Origin: Caldithrix sp. | GTDB lineage: Bacteria; Zhuqueibacterota; Zhuqueibacteria; Oceanimicrobiales; Oceanimicrobiaceae | Direction: 5' to 3' | NCBI GenBank assembly: GCA_004356825.1 | Contig: SMXC01000199.1 | Span: forward strand, 1-42,856 | Length of the DNA stretch: 42,856 bases | Program-made: the position numbers and the translations under genes | Part shown: positions 1 to 10,467 of the stretch, in pieces | Layout: the number at the start of each line of letters is the position of its first letter | Numbering within the stretch: the stretch's first letter is position 1 | The notes under the pieces: model-generated | Seen by the model: the letters and a program-made list of their open reading frames with translations, nothing else | Told to the model about the DNA's origin: nothing | Databases searched by the model: none

Positions 1-327
1 GCGGCACTAAGCCTGTCCTGATCGTAGCCGAAGGGACAGAGAGAATAAAAGATTTATAACGAGAGTGTGTTTAAAACAAAGTTTTTGAAATCGAATTGAT
101 TACGCTGATATATGTTCAATAGCTCCAATATAATCAAACCCTGGTGCTTTTGTGTCTCTGTGGTTCATGAATTATTCAAGCTAAAAAAGGTTAGGGGCAA
201 AGTCAGTAAAAGAATAGTAAAAATAAAATCAATTTTCTGTGATTTTTTGTGCTGCTCTGTGTCCATTTTATCTTTTGTCTTTTAATGTCTTTATGGCAGA
301 ATATTTATCATAGAATAGTAAATAAAA

Positions 328-1695
328 ATGAAAAATAGAATTCGCAAAATTTTATATTCAATCATTTTGTTTTTAATCTGCGCCGCCAACATCCTGGCGC
401 AGGACAAAGAAATCGGCCTTACGATTTACAACAACAATTTAGCTCTGGTCAGAGATGTCCGAACTTTGCAACTGACCAAGGGCATTTCCGAAATCAAGTT
501 TCAAGATGTTGCCGCTCAAATCGACCCGACTTCCGTTTATTTCGCATCCCTGACGGCTCCTGACAAAGTCGTAATCTTAGAGCAGAATTATGAGTACGAT
601 CTGGTCAACACTAGCAAGATTTTGCAAAAGTATATCGAACAGGAAATTAGACTTGAGACCAAAGAAGGTACGGCTTATTCCGGCACTCTGTTAAATGCTT
701 CAGGAAAAGATATTATTTTGCGGGAATCCGACGGCGGCATCAAAATAGTCAGGCGGGAAGCGGTCGAAAATATGGCGTTCCCGAAACTGCCGGATGGCTT
801 GATCACACGCCCGACTTTGGTTTGGTCGATCGATTGTCAACAAGCAGGAAAACACAAAACTGAGGTTGGGTATTTAACCAACGGAATTCAATGGCATGCT
901 GAGTACGTCGGGGTTGTGAACAAAGACGATACTGTTTTAGAACTCAGCGGTTGGGTTTCTCTTGATAACAAATCGGGCGCGACTTACGAGAACGCCAAAC
1001 TCAAACTGGTGGCCGGCGATGTACATCGAGCTCAGGATGTTAGACCTTTCAGAAGAGGTCGGGTGCAAACTGAGATGATGGTGTCGAGCGCGCCTCAATT
1101 CGCAGAAAAGGCATTTTTTGAATATCATATTTATACCTTGCAGCGGCCAGCGACGGTCGCCAATAATCAGATTAAGCAAATTTCCTTATTTTCTCCCGCT
1201 GAAACCAAAGTGAATAAAACCTACTCTTACGATGGCGCTCGCGATCGAAAAAAAGTCCGGGTGAATTTAGAGTTTGAAAATAAAAAAGCATCTGGTCTTG
1301 GCATGCCGCTGCCAAAAGGGAAAGTGCGGGTTTATAAACGCGATGATGATAAATCGCTCATTTTTATCGGTGAAGATTTTATCGACCACACACCCAAGGA
1401 TGAAAAAGTCCGGGTTTATGTTGGCAACGCTTTTGATATCGTCGGCGAGCGGACTCAGAAAGATCGTAAATCCGTGGGCAAAACTTCCTGGCAAGAAAGC
1501 TGGCAAATCAAGCTGAGAAATCACAAAGACAAAACTGTGCGAGTGACAGTAATCGAGCATCTCCGTTTTGGCTGGGAAATTCTGCAAAATACTCGCGCGT
1601 ACAAAAAGAAAGATGCTGCAACAATCGAATTTAGTATTGAGATTGCCAGAGATGCAGAAGTCGTTGTTGAGTATGTTGTGCGCTATAATAAATAA
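328..1695 (+). CDS. DUF4139 domain-containing secreted protein
   Basis: 455 aa ORF with signal peptide; 'LTIYNNNLALVRDVR' N-terminus and 'W..EY.. WVSLDNKSGATYENAKLKLVAGDV' resemble DUF4139 proteins. Confidence 0.85.
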   Translation: MKNRIRKILYSIILFLICAANILAQDKEIGLTIYNNNLALVRDVRTLQLTKGISEIKFQDVAAQIDPTSVYFASLTAPDKVVILEQNYEYDLVNTSKILQKYIEQEIRLETKEGTAYSGTLLNASGKDIILRESDGGIKIVRREAVENMAFPKLPDGLITRPTLVWSIDCQQAGKHKTEVGYLTNGIQWHAEYVGVVNKDDTVLELSGWVSLDNKSGATYENAKLKLVAGDVHRAQDVRPFRRGRVQTEMMVSSAPQFAEKAFFEYHIYTLQRPATVANNQIKQISLFSPAETKVNKTYSYDGARDRKKVRVNLEFENKKASGLGMPLPKGKVRVYKRDDDKSLIFIGEDFIDHTPKDEKVRVYVGNAFDIVGERTQKDRKSVGKTSWQESWQIKLRNHKDKTVRVTVIEHLRFGWEILQNTRAYKKKDAATIEFSIEIARDAEVVVEYVVRYNK

Positions 1696-1858
1696 TTGAA
1701 TATTACGGATAGCCTAAACTTTTTCTATCCTAGAACTAATTCCAAAAGAAACTTAAATGTAATCGGGAGCCGTCAGGCTTATAACGGCTATCTTTCAAAC
1801 GAGTGCATGATCAAGATTTTTCAATTAACTTCAATAATAAATAATCAATTTAAAAGAT

Positions 1859-3961
1859 GTGGTTGGAACTGACTCCAAAAATCTTAACACGTCAGTAAAG
1901 TTTTTAAAAGGAATAGGAGAAAAGCGTGCAGAACGTCTGCAAGAAGCAGGGGTGGAGTCGATTCATGACCTGCTTTATTATTTTCCCCGCCGCTATTTAG
2001 ATCGCAGTCACATCAACAAGATTAAAGATTTAAAAGAGAGCATGACCGCCACTGTGGTCGGCAAAGTGCAATCTTGCGGCATTAAACAGGGACGGCGGAA
2101 GCGTTTCGTTTTGGTGCTTTTCGACGGCACCGGTTTTTTAAGCGGTGTTTGGTTTCACCGGGCTGAGTATTGGAATAAAGTCTTTGAAAAGGGCGAGACC
2201 ATTGCATTCAGCGGGAAAGTCGGGTACTTTGGCGACTACCAAATGGTACACCCTGAATTCGACAAACTAAGTGACGAAGGCGACAGTGATTTTTTAAATA
2301 CCGGAAGAATTATTCCGTTATACCCTTCGACTGAGGTTCTCGGGAAAGTTGGAATGGACAGCCGTGGATTCCGCCGAGTGATTAAAGCCGCTTTAAAAAA
2401 TTACGCGCAGGAACTTTGCGAGTCACTACCCAGGGAGATTCTGAGAAGGCAAGAATTGATTGATTTGCGGCAGGCAATTGAAAACGTGCATTTCCCGAAA
2501 GATAAAGACCTCTTGAGAGCCGCACGCAAAAGGTTGAAATTCGACGAACTCTTTTATCTCGAACTAATACTGGCTTATCGGAAAAAAAGTGTTGCAATTA
2601 AACGAAAAGGTATTGAATTTCTTAAAGTGGGCGACCGCACTAAAAAGCTGATAAAGTCGCTGCCGTTTGAACTCACAGCCGCACAGAAGAAGGTCATTCG
2701 GGAAATTCGCGACGACATGAAAAAGGACTCGCCGATGAACCGGCTTTTGCAGGGAGATGTGGGCTCCGGGAAAACTATCGTTGCGTTGATTTGCATGATG
2801 ATGTCTGTTGAGAATGGCTATCAAGGTGCGCTGATGGCGCCAACAGAAATCCTGGCCGAGCAGCACTACCTGACCATTCACAAGTTTCTTGAAGAGTTGG
2901 GGATAAAGGTCGTTCTTTTGGTTGGCGCGCAAAGAAAAAGTGAACGTCAGGAAGTTTTGAGGTGTATTAAGGAGGGAGAAGCCGAAATCGTGGTCGGGAC
3001 CCATGCTTTGATTCAGGAGGGTGTCGAATTCAAGCAGCTTGGCCTGGTCGTGGTCGATGAACAGCACCGTTTTGGCGTTATGCAGCGCGCCACTCTGATC
3101 GAAAAAGGCTTGACCCCGGATGTTTTGGTTATGACAGCAACTCCCATCCCCAGAACGCTGTCGTTAACGCTTTACGGGGACCTCGATTTTTCAATCATCG
3201 ACGAACTGCCGCCAGGACGGAAGCCGATCAAGACTCACTGGCGTAGCGACAAAAAACGCAGCGAAATTTACAAATTTGTGAAAGAGAAAGTTGAAGCAGG
3301 CGCTCAGGTTTATATTGTTTTTCCACTCATTGAAGAATCTGAGAAAATTGATTTAAAAGCAGCGATTGAAAACTATGAAAATCTGAAAGAAGGGATTTTC
3401 TCGAATTTTTCAGTGGGTCTGTTGCACGGCCGGATGAAAAGCGCTGACAAAGAAGAGGTCATGTCGCAGTTTAAGGCCGGTGAGATTCAGATTTTAGTTA
3501 GCACAACGGTAATTGAAGTTGGGGTGGATGTTCCAAACGCGACCATCATGGTCGTCGAAAATGCCGAGCGTTTCGGTTTACCACAAATGCATCAATTACG
3601 CGGACGTGTCGGCCGTGGAGAAAAAGAATCTTATTGTTTTTTAATCGCCACCTACCCGATTTCCAGGGAGGCTAAAACGCGGTTAAGCACTTTAGCAGAA
3701 ACCAACGATGGCTTCAAAATAGCCGAAGTCGATTTGCAAATTCGTGGTCCAGGCGAGTTTTTTGGCACCCGACAACACGGCTTGCCGGAACTGCGGATTG
3801 CGGATATTGTTAAAGACACCGAGCTGTTGTTAAAAGCCCGCGACGAGGCGTTTGACCTTGCTCGAAGAAACAAACAAATTCTTAACACTGAAAATATGCC
3901 GAATCGAGTACAATTTTTTAAGAATTATCGGGATAAGATGGAGTTGTCCCGGGTGGGGTGA
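1859..3961 (+). CDS. recG: ATP-dependent DNA helicase RecG (GTG start)
   Basis: Walker A 'LLQGDVGSGKTIVA', 'DEQHRFGV', 'MTATPIPRTL', 'QLRGRVGRG' motifs. Confidence 0.97.
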   Translation: MVGTDSKNLNTSVKFLKGIGEKRAERLQEAGVESIHDLLYYFPRRYLDRSHINKIKDLKESMTATVVGKVQSCGIKQGRRKRFVLVLFDGTGFLSGVWFHRAEYWNKVFEKGETIAFSGKVGYFGDYQMVHPEFDKLSDEGDSDFLNTGRIIPLYPSTEVLGKVGMDSRGFRRVIKAALKNYAQELCESLPREILRRQELIDLRQAIENVHFPKDKDLLRAARKRLKFDELFYLELILAYRKKSVAIKRKGIEFLKVGDRTKKLIKSLPFELTAAQKKVIREIRDDMKKDSPMNRLLQGDVGSGKTIVALICMMMSVENGYQGALMAPTEILAEQHYLTIHKFLEELGIKVVLLVGAQRKSERQEVLRCIKEGEAEIVVGTHALIQEGVEFKQLGLVVVDEQHRFGVMQRATLIEKGLTPDVLVMTATPIPRTLSLTLYGDLDFSIIDELPPGRKPIKTHWRSDKKRSEIYKFVKEKVEAGAQVYIVFPLIEESEKIDLKAAIENYENLKEGIFSNFSVGLLHGRMKSADKEEVMSQFKAGEIQILVSTTVIEVGVDVPNATIMVVENAERFGLPQMHQLRGRVGRGEKESYCFLIATYPISREAKTRLSTLAETNDGFKIAEVDLQIRGPGEFFGTRQHGLPELRIADIVKDTELLLKARDEAFDLARRNKQILNTENMPNRVQFFKNYRDKMELSRVG

Positions 3962-3963
3962 AC

Positions 3964-4005
3964 TTGATGCTGGATGCTTGATGCTGGATGCTGGATGCTT
4001 GATGC
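3964..4005 (+). repeat. Six tandem copies of heptamer TKGATGC
   Basis: TTGATGC TGGATGC TTGATGC TGGATGC TGGATGC TTGATGC starting 3 nt after the recG stop codon. Confidence 0.95.
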
Positions 4006-4115
4006 TCTTTTTTATTTCCAGGCAACCAGCAATAGGTATCACGAAACCAGCGCCAGCATCCATTACAATATTAAACATCACTAATACAACCAGGATTTTG
4101 GAGGGACTTACCTAA

Positions 4116-6878
4116 ATGGAACATCAGAAACTTAATAAAATAATCGGATTCGCTGTATTTGTCATTTCATTGATCGTTTATGGGAAAACCGTTGCCCCGA
4201 CAACCTCCTATTGGGACTGCGGCGAATTTATTACCAGCTCATATATACTCGGCGTCCCACACCCACCCGGAGCGCCGCTTCATGTATTGGTTGGCCGAGT
4301 CTTCACCATGATTCCGGATTGGCTGATTTCAGACATCGGTTTGCGAGTAAATATGATTTCGGTTTTGTTGAGTGCTTTATCGGTGATGTTTGCTTATTTG
4401 ATCATCGTGCGCTTGATTCGAGAATTTAAAGGCATCCCCGAAACAATTGATCAGAAAATCAATATTTATACCGCCGGAGTCATTGGGGCCTTAGGTTTTG
4501 CCTTCACCGATTCGCAATGGTTTAACGCGGTCGAAGCTGAAGTTTATGCGGTTTCTATATTTTTTACAGCCATTGTTGTCTGGCTGATATTGGTCTGGTT
4601 GGAGAAAGCCGAAAACCCGGTGAATGACAAAATTTTAGTGTTTATCGCTTATTTAATCGGCTTGGCAACTGGCGTACATTTGCTCAATATTTTAGCCATC
4701 CCCACCTTGTTTTTGATTGTGTATTTTAAAAAAGCGGCGTTAAATATAAAAACATTCTCACTTTGGGCGGCGGGCGCTATCGCTGCTTTTGCAGCCATTT
4801 ATCCGGGTCTTGTCCAAGGAATTCCGTGGCTGCTGAATAAGTTCTCCTTTCTGACGATTGGATTGGTTACGCTGGGTGTCTTTTTTGCCATTGTTTATGC
4901 CGTCAAAAATCAAAAGCGATTATTAAGTCTGGGTTTAATGAGCATCCTACTTGTCTCTGTTGGCTATTCTACTTATACTGCTCTTTACATCCGTTCCGAC
5001 ATGCGGCCGGCGATCAACGAAAACCATCCGAATACCCCCCAAAAATTCGTAAGTTATCTAAACCGTGAACAATACGGTGACATTCCTTTGACGGATCGAA
5101 GATCGCCAATGTGGGAGTATCAAATCAAAAAAATGTATGTTCGTTACTTTGGCTGGCAATTCATCGGACAGGGGATGACCCTTGGACGTGATAATTATAT
5201 TGTTGAGACCCTGTCACTTCACGGCTTAATGGGACTGCCATTTATTATCGGATTAGTTGGAATGTTTTTTCACTTTAACCGGGATTGGAAGCGTGCGTCC
5301 TCGATTCTGACTTTGTTCATTATGACCGGGATAGCGATCACCATTTACTTAAATCAGGACGACCCGCAGCCGCGGGAACGAGATTATGCTTATGTCGGCT
5401 CGTTTTTCGCTTTCTCAATTTGGATCGGCATGGGAGCAAGCGCCATTCTGGAATTGGTGCAAAATGCATTTAGACAAAATTCTTCTTTGAGAAAAGTGGG
5501 CATTGGGCTGACTATTCTCCTGTTAATTGTGGCTGTACCGTCGAACCTCTATCAACATAACGCCCACTCACATGACCGAAGCGGGAATTACGTTGCCTTT
5601 GACTATTCTTACAATATTCTACAGTCCTGCGGACCCAATGCTATTCTTTTTACCAACGGGGATAACGATACCTTCCCATTGTGGTATTTGCAATATGTTG
5701 AAGGAATTCGCGATGATGTTCGTGTGGTCAATTTAAGCCTGTTAAACACCCCCTGGTATATTAAACAACTTCGTGATGAAGAACCTAAAGTACCGATTAC
5801 TTTTACCGATGCTCAAATCGATCAGCTGGGACCGGCCTTATGGTCTGAGCCAAAGATGGCGCGAGTCGAGGTGCCGCGCGACAAATTAATTAAAGAATTC
5901 GAAAAAGGCGAAGACAACGCCTCTATCTCGATTGAGGACGTTCCTCAAAACCCGGCTATCGAGTTTGAACTTGCGCATACCAAAATTATCCAGGGCCACC
6001 CGGTTCTCTTGGTGCAGGATCGCATGATTATTCATATTCTCGCTACCAATAAATTTAAGAAGCCGGTTTATTTTGCAGTAACAGTTTCACCGACCAATAT
6101 GCTCAACCTGGATAATCGGCGGAATGTCGAAGGTTCGAAAAACTATTTGCGCATGGATGGACTGGCTTTTCAGGTTATGCCTTATGGAGGTCCCCGCAAT
6201 GATTTTATTTCGCCAGTGAAGCTCAAGGCCAATTTATTCGAGAATTTTAAATATCGAAACTTAGACAATCCCGAAGTTTATTATAATAACAATATTCTTG
6301 GGCTCCTGCAAAATTACCGCTCTGCGTTTTTGCGCCTCACCAATTATTACCGGACTCAAGGTCTGACTCAAAGTAACAAAGAAAAGGCTTTAGCCGTTTT
6401 GCAAAAGATGGATGAAGTTATGCCTGAAGAAGTCATTCCGCTAAGGGACTTCCGTCTCTCGCTAAATTTTGGCCAGATGTATTCGGATTTCGGCAGCCGC
6501 GATGGTCTGATAAAGCGCCTTGATAAAATATCAGAAATTTACAACATGGGAACGGTTGACCAACTTTACATAGCTGAATTTTATGCCCAGATTTTGAAAA
6601 ACAATGCCAAGGCGGAATCACTTGCGGTTTCGTTGATGGATGAAAACCCGGAGACGAAAGAAATCTATCTCTGGCTGGCGAGCCATTATACCCGGGCCAG
6701 GCGCTTTGATGACGCGATTCAAACTTTACAGGAATGGATGAAAGATCACCCGGATGACTTTACTATGAAAAAGGAACTAACAGAATTGCAGGCTTTTACC
6801 AGTGCAAATGACAGTTTGAATATTTCGAATGGCAGCAGCGATTCCAGTTCTGTAAAAGATTCGAATAAGAACCCTTAA
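4116..6878 (+). CDS. DUF2723 family multi-TM GT-C-like protein with C-terminal TPR-like region
   Basis: N-terminal 'APTTSYWDCGEFITSSYILGVPHPPGAPLHVLVGRVF' typical of DUF2723; many hydrophobic helices. Confidence 0.9.
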   Translation: MEHQKLNKIIGFAVFVISLIVYGKTVAPTTSYWDCGEFITSSYILGVPHPPGAPLHVLVGRVFTMIPDWLISDIGLRVNMISVLLSALSVMFAYLIIVRLIREFKGIPETIDQKINIYTAGVIGALGFAFTDSQWFNAVEAEVYAVSIFFTAIVVWLILVWLEKAENPVNDKILVFIAYLIGLATGVHLLNILAIPTLFLIVYFKKAALNIKTFSLWAAGAIAAFAAIYPGLVQGIPWLLNKFSFLTIGLVTLGVFFAIVYAVKNQKRLLSLGLMSILLVSVGYSTYTALYIRSDMRPAINENHPNTPQKFVSYLNREQYGDIPLTDRRSPMWEYQIKKMYVRYFGWQFIGQGMTLGRDNYIVETLSLHGLMGLPFIIGLVGMFFHFNRDWKRASSILTLFIMTGIAITIYLNQDDPQPRERDYAYVGSFFAFSIWIGMGASAILELVQNAFRQNSSLRKVGIGLTILLLIVAVPSNLYQHNAHSHDRSGNYVAFDYSYNILQSCGPNAILFTNGDNDTFPLWYLQYVEGIRDDVRVVNLSLLNTPWYIKQLRDEEPKVPITFTDAQIDQLGPALWSEPKMARVEVPRDKLIKEFEKGEDNASISIEDVPQNPAIEFELAHTKIIQGHPVLLVQDRMIIHILATNKFKKPVYFAVTVSPTNMLNLDNRRNVEGSKNYLRMDGLAFQVMPYGGPRNDFISPVKLKANLFENFKYRNLDNPEVYYNNNILGLLQNYRSAFLRLTNYYRTQGLTQSNKEKALAVLQKMDEVMPEEVIPLRDFRLSLNFGQMYSDFGSRDGLIKRLDKISEIYNMGTVDQLYIAEFYAQILKNNAKAESLAVSLMDENPETKEIYLWLASHYTRARRFDDAIQTLQEWMKDHPDDFTMKKELTELQAFTSANDSLNISNGSSDSSSVKDSNKNP

Positions 6879-6898
6879 ATTGCTTTGAAGCTTTTTCT

Positions 6899-7939
6899 AT
6901 GACTGAGAAACCGCTGGTTTCTGTAATTATACCTCATTTTAATGGGAGGGAAATTCTTCGTAACTGTTTAGAAGCGTTAAAAAAAACGGAGTATCAAAAT
7001 AAAGAAGTAATTATTGTAAATAACGCTTCGACCGACGGTAGCGTTGATGATATTCATCACTTTTCCCCCGGGGCCCGAGTGGTCAATAATGAAAAAAACC
7101 TGGGGTATGCGGGCGGATGCAATTCGGGTCTGGCAAACGCTTCTGGCAAATATGTTCTTTTTCTAAATAACGACACAGTTTTTGGACGCAAGTGGCTTTC
7201 GATACTTGTCGAGGCTTGTGAGAAAGATGAAAAGATCGCCGCTTGCCAGCCGAAAATTCTTTCGCAGACGGATCGGGAAATGTTTGATTATGCCGGGGCT
7301 GCCGGCGGCCTGATCGATGTTTTAGGCTATCCGTTTGCAATGGGGAGACTTTTTTTCACTTTAGAAAAAGATGAAAAACAGTACGATGCCGGCGGTAATA
7401 TTTTTTGGGCATCCGGAACCGCAACTTTGATTCGGAAATCCGTGCTTGATGAGGCAGGTACTTTCGATGAAGATTTTTTCGCCCACATGGAGGAAATTGA
7501 TCTGAATTGGCGCATGCACCTTGCCGGTTACCGGGTTGTGGCGGTGCCAGAGGCTATTGTGTATCACAACGCAGGTTCGACGCTTAAGCCGGATTCCCCT
7601 GAAAAAATTTACTTGAATCATCGTAACAGTCTGGTCATGATTTTGAAGAATTATGAGCTGAAGAATTTGCTTTGGATTATTCCGGTGCGAGTCAGTCTTG
7701 AGTTTCTGACGTTAGTTTATGCTCTTCTAAAGTTAGACTTTGCCCGGCTTAAGGGCGGAATTCTCGCTCTGATTTATGTTTTCATCAATTTTTTTGGCAT
7801 TATCAAAAAACGCAAGCAAGTTCATCGGCTTCGAAAAGTGCCGGATTCCGACATCTTTAAGAAGATGTACCGTGGCAGCATTGCTTTTGAATATTTTGTT
7901 CGGGGTATTAGCAAAGCCAAAGACTTGAAACTTAAATAA
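6899..7939 (+). CDS. Glycosyltransferase family 2 (rhamnosyltransferase-like)
   Basis: 'VSVIIPHFNGREILRNCLEALKKTEYQNKEVIIVNNASTDGS', 'FLNNDT', 'GTFDEDFFAHMEEIDLNWR'. Confidence 0.92.
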   Translation: MTEKPLVSVIIPHFNGREILRNCLEALKKTEYQNKEVIIVNNASTDGSVDDIHHFSPGARVVNNEKNLGYAGGCNSGLANASGKYVLFLNNDTVFGRKWLSILVEACEKDEKIAACQPKILSQTDREMFDYAGAAGGLIDVLGYPFAMGRLFFTLEKDEKQYDAGGNIFWASGTATLIRKSVLDEAGTFDEDFFAHMEEIDLNWRMHLAGYRVVAVPEAIVYHNAGSTLKPDSPEKIYLNHRNSLVMILKNYELKNLLWIIPVRVSLEFLTLVYALLKLDFARLKGGILALIYVFINFFGIIKKRKQVHRLRKVPDSDIFKKMYRGSIAFEYFVRGISKAKDLKLK

Positions 7940-7942
7940 CGG

Positions 7943-8902
7943 TTGAGTTTAGAATTAGAAAAGATAAATTGTCCGCTTTGCGGCGCTGAGAAAAGTGAAT
8001 TGTTTCTCAAGACTCGGGATCGGTTTAACTTAAAGGGAGAATTCAAATTCGAAATCGTAACCTGCGCCGGGTGTAAGTTTACATTCTTAAATCCCAGACC
8101 AACTCCCGAATCGATTTCAGCGTTTTATGAAAGTGAGGATTACCAACCGTTTTTATCTACACAATCGGGTTTAACTTTCTGGGATAGAATTTACCTGACG
8201 GTTAGAAGTTTCACTTTAGCTGGTAAGCGTCGCAAAATTTCCAAGTTAAAATCTAGCGGCAGCATTTTGGATATGGGGTGCGGCACCGGAGAATTTTTAC
8301 ATGAAATGCAGCAACATGGCTGGCGGGTAGAAGGGTTGGAGATGGAGAAAAAAGCCGCTGAGTTTGCGAGAACCGAGTATAACCTGAGTGTCAGGACGCA
8401 GGAACTGCAAGATTGTTATTTTCCTGATAAAAGTTTTGATGTGATTACATTGTGGCATGTTTTAGAGCATCTTTATGAGCCGAAAGAAAGCTTGAAAAAA
8501 ATGCGGAATCTTTTAAAGGATGATGGATTTATCTTGATCGCGGTCCCGAATATTTCAAGTTTTGATGCTCGATTTTATAAAAAAAATTGGATCGCCCTGG
8601 ATGCGCCGAGACATCTTTTCCATTTCACTCCTGAAACGATGAGGGCTTTTTGCAAAACGGCCGGCTTGGTAATTAAAAAATTTTACCAGTTGCCCATGGA
8701 TGCATTTTTTAATTGTCTAATGAGCGAACGAATTATTCTAAAAAATAACGCTTTTGGAAAGCTGCTTTCCCCCTTGTATTTTCTCCGCGGGTTTTCAACT
8801 GCGAATATTTCAATTTTTGAATCGTTACGCCTGGGCAGGCAAAAAAAACGCTTGGGCTCTTCAATCTTATATTTTGTACAAAAACAGGAAGAATTATCAT
8901 GA
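7943..8902 (+). CDS. Class I SAM-dependent methyltransferase with N-terminal zinc-binding motif (TTG start)
   Basis: 'CPLCG...CAGC' zinc motif plus 'ILDMGCGTGEFLHEM' SAM motif. Confidence 0.88.
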   Translation: MSLELEKINCPLCGAEKSELFLKTRDRFNLKGEFKFEIVTCAGCKFTFLNPRPTPESISAFYESEDYQPFLSTQSGLTFWDRIYLTVRSFTLAGKRRKISKLKSSGSILDMGCGTGEFLHEMQQHGWRVEGLEMEKKAAEFARTEYNLSVRTQELQDCYFPDKSFDVITLWHVLEHLYEPKESLKKMRNLLKDDGFILIAVPNISSFDARFYKKNWIALDAPRHLFHFTPETMRAFCKTAGLVIKKFYQLPMDAFFNCLMSERIILKNNAFGKLLSPLYFLRGFSTANISIFESLRLGRQKKRLGSSILYFVQKQEELS

Positions 8903-9954
8903 CTTTAGTTAAGTACGCACAATTCTATTTGGTGCTCCTCCTCGTTATTTTACTTTTTGGGTGTTTTGGGAAACCTCCTGCCTCTGGGGAAGATAATCAA
9001 CTTTTTGTCGTGTCCGATCCGGATAATTGGCAAGCCCTGGAGTCATCGATAAAAGATGTTTTTGAAAGAGTGATCAAAACCCCTCAACCCGAAAAATTAT
9101 TTGAAGTACACTGGATTCCCCCCGAAAAATTTAGCCAGTTTGCCACAAAAAGAAATCTTGCTATAGTTGGAATTTTGAATGCGGAAGGTGAAATTAATAA
9201 GAAAGTCTCGAACATGCTGTCCGCTGAGGTTAAAGCTAAAGTCGCCGATGGTTCTGCATTTGTGTTTCCAAAAGAGAATCCTTGGGCAAAAAATCAATTG
9301 CTGGTAGTTCTTGCCAGTACCAGCTTTGCAGAGATGCGGGAGAAATTACAGGACAATAAGGATTACTTGTATCAGCTTTTCGAGAAAAAGGTTCTTGCCG
9401 AAACCGGCGCAAAAATGTTTAGTCAGTTAGAGCAAACAGAGATATCTGAGGAGTTGTTGGAGAATTATGGCTGGATGGTGCGAATTCAGCACGATTACAT
9501 CATAAACATTGAGCGACTACAAGATCGTTTTGTGATGATACGCAGGAGTTTGCCTGGCAGAGAACGTTGGTTGTTCGTGCATTGGATTGAAGACGGTGAT
9601 CCGGATATAATAAGTGAAAAATGGGCATTGAATACTCGTGATAAGTTAACCAGAAAGTTTTATGAAAACGATTTGATCGATCGGGAGCACACGGTGTCTG
9701 AAGAAGTGGATTTTTTGAATAGATCGGCACTCAAGCTGGAAGGCCTCTGGGGTAACGACGAGAAAGTCGCCGGCGGCCCATTTCGAAATTACACTTTTTA
9801 TGATGATCAGTCCGGCAGAATTTACATGATTGACGTTGCGGTTTGGTTCCCGAGGGGAAACAAAGAGCCCTTCCTCCGCCAATTGGATATCATCGCAAAT
9901 ACGTTTAAAACAGCGGATGAAGTGAGAAAAGAAACTGAGAAGGAGGTAAACTAA
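8899..9954 (+). CDS. DUF4837 family lipoprotein
   Basis: Lipobox-like 'LLFGC'; 'VVSDPDNWQALESSIKDVFE' and overall DUF4837 pattern; start overlaps the previous stop (ATGA). Confidence 0.8.
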   Translation: MTLVKYAQFYLVLLLVILLFGCFGKPPASGEDNQLFVVSDPDNWQALESSIKDVFERVIKTPQPEKLFEVHWIPPEKFSQFATKRNLAIVGILNAEGEINKKVSNMLSAEVKAKVADGSAFVFPKENPWAKNQLLVVLASTSFAEMREKLQDNKDYLYQLFEKKVLAETGAKMFSQLEQTEISEELLENYGWMVRIQHDYIINIERLQDRFVMIRRSLPGRERWLFVHWIEDGDPDIISEKWALNTRDKLTRKFYENDLIDREHTVSEEVDFLNRSALKLEGLWGNDEKVAGGPFRNYTFYDDQSGRIYMIDVAVWFPRGNKEPFLRQLDIIANTFKTADEVRKETEKEVN

Positions 9955-9955
9955 A

Positions 9956-10429
9956 GTGGCTTCAGGCAGACAACCGCAGGTGGCGATTTTAATGGGAAGT
10001 AAATCCGACAATAGCGCTGCCGAGGAATGCAAAAAATATTTGGACTATTTTAATATTCCGTTTGAAACACACATACTCTCGGCGCACCGAAATCCCAAAG
10101 AAACCGCAGAATTCGCGGATACTGCTGAAGAAAATGGATTTAAGATTATCATTGGCATTGCAGGAATGGCCGCCCATCTGCCCGGTGTTATTGCAGCGCA
10201 TACTAAGCTGCCGGTCATTGGTGTGCCAATGCCGGGTTCCCATCTAAACGGCGTTGATGCGCTATACTCAGTTGTACAAATGCCAAAGGGAGTGCCGGTT
10301 GCAACCGTGGCCATTGGTACGGCCGGCGCCGGCAACGCAGCGATTTTGTGTGCCCAGATTCTGGCGCTCAGCGAGCCGGCTCTCAAAGAAAAGTTGGCTG
10401 AATTTAAAAAGCAGGGATGCAAGCTTTAA
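9956..10429 (+). CDS. purE: 5-(carboxyamino)imidazole ribonucleotide mutase
   Basis: 'VAILMGSKSD', 'ILSAHRNPKET', 'AAHLPGVIAAHTKLPVIGVPM'; GTG start. Confidence 0.96.
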   Translation: MASGRQPQVAILMGSKSDNSAAEECKKYLDYFNIPFETHILSAHRNPKETAEFADTAEENGFKIIIGIAGMAAHLPGVIAAHTKLPVIGVPMPGSHLNGVDALYSVVQMPKGVPVATVAIGTAGAGNAAILCAQILALSEPALKEKLAEFKKQGCKL

Positions 10430-10467
10430 ATCCTTGGAGTTATTTGATTAAAAGTTGAAGTTTGGCT

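Noticed and set aside
1707-1789. Two small hairpins between the DUF4139 gene and recG (GGATAG/CTATCC and AGCCGT/ACGGCT)
   Set aside because: Only 6 bp stems with 10-12 nt loops and no T-tract; too weak to call a terminator or riboswitch.
2564-3067. 167 aa - strand ORF
   Set aside because: Fully antisense to recG; the sense protein has unambiguous helicase motifs and this translation shows no recognisable domain.
3830-4081. - strand ORF with 'IKHPASSIKHPASS'
   Set aside because: The repetitive peptide is an artefact of the heptamer tandem repeat and the recG 3' end.
10045-10422. 125 aa - strand ORF
   Set aside because: Antisense to purE, which is clearly coding.
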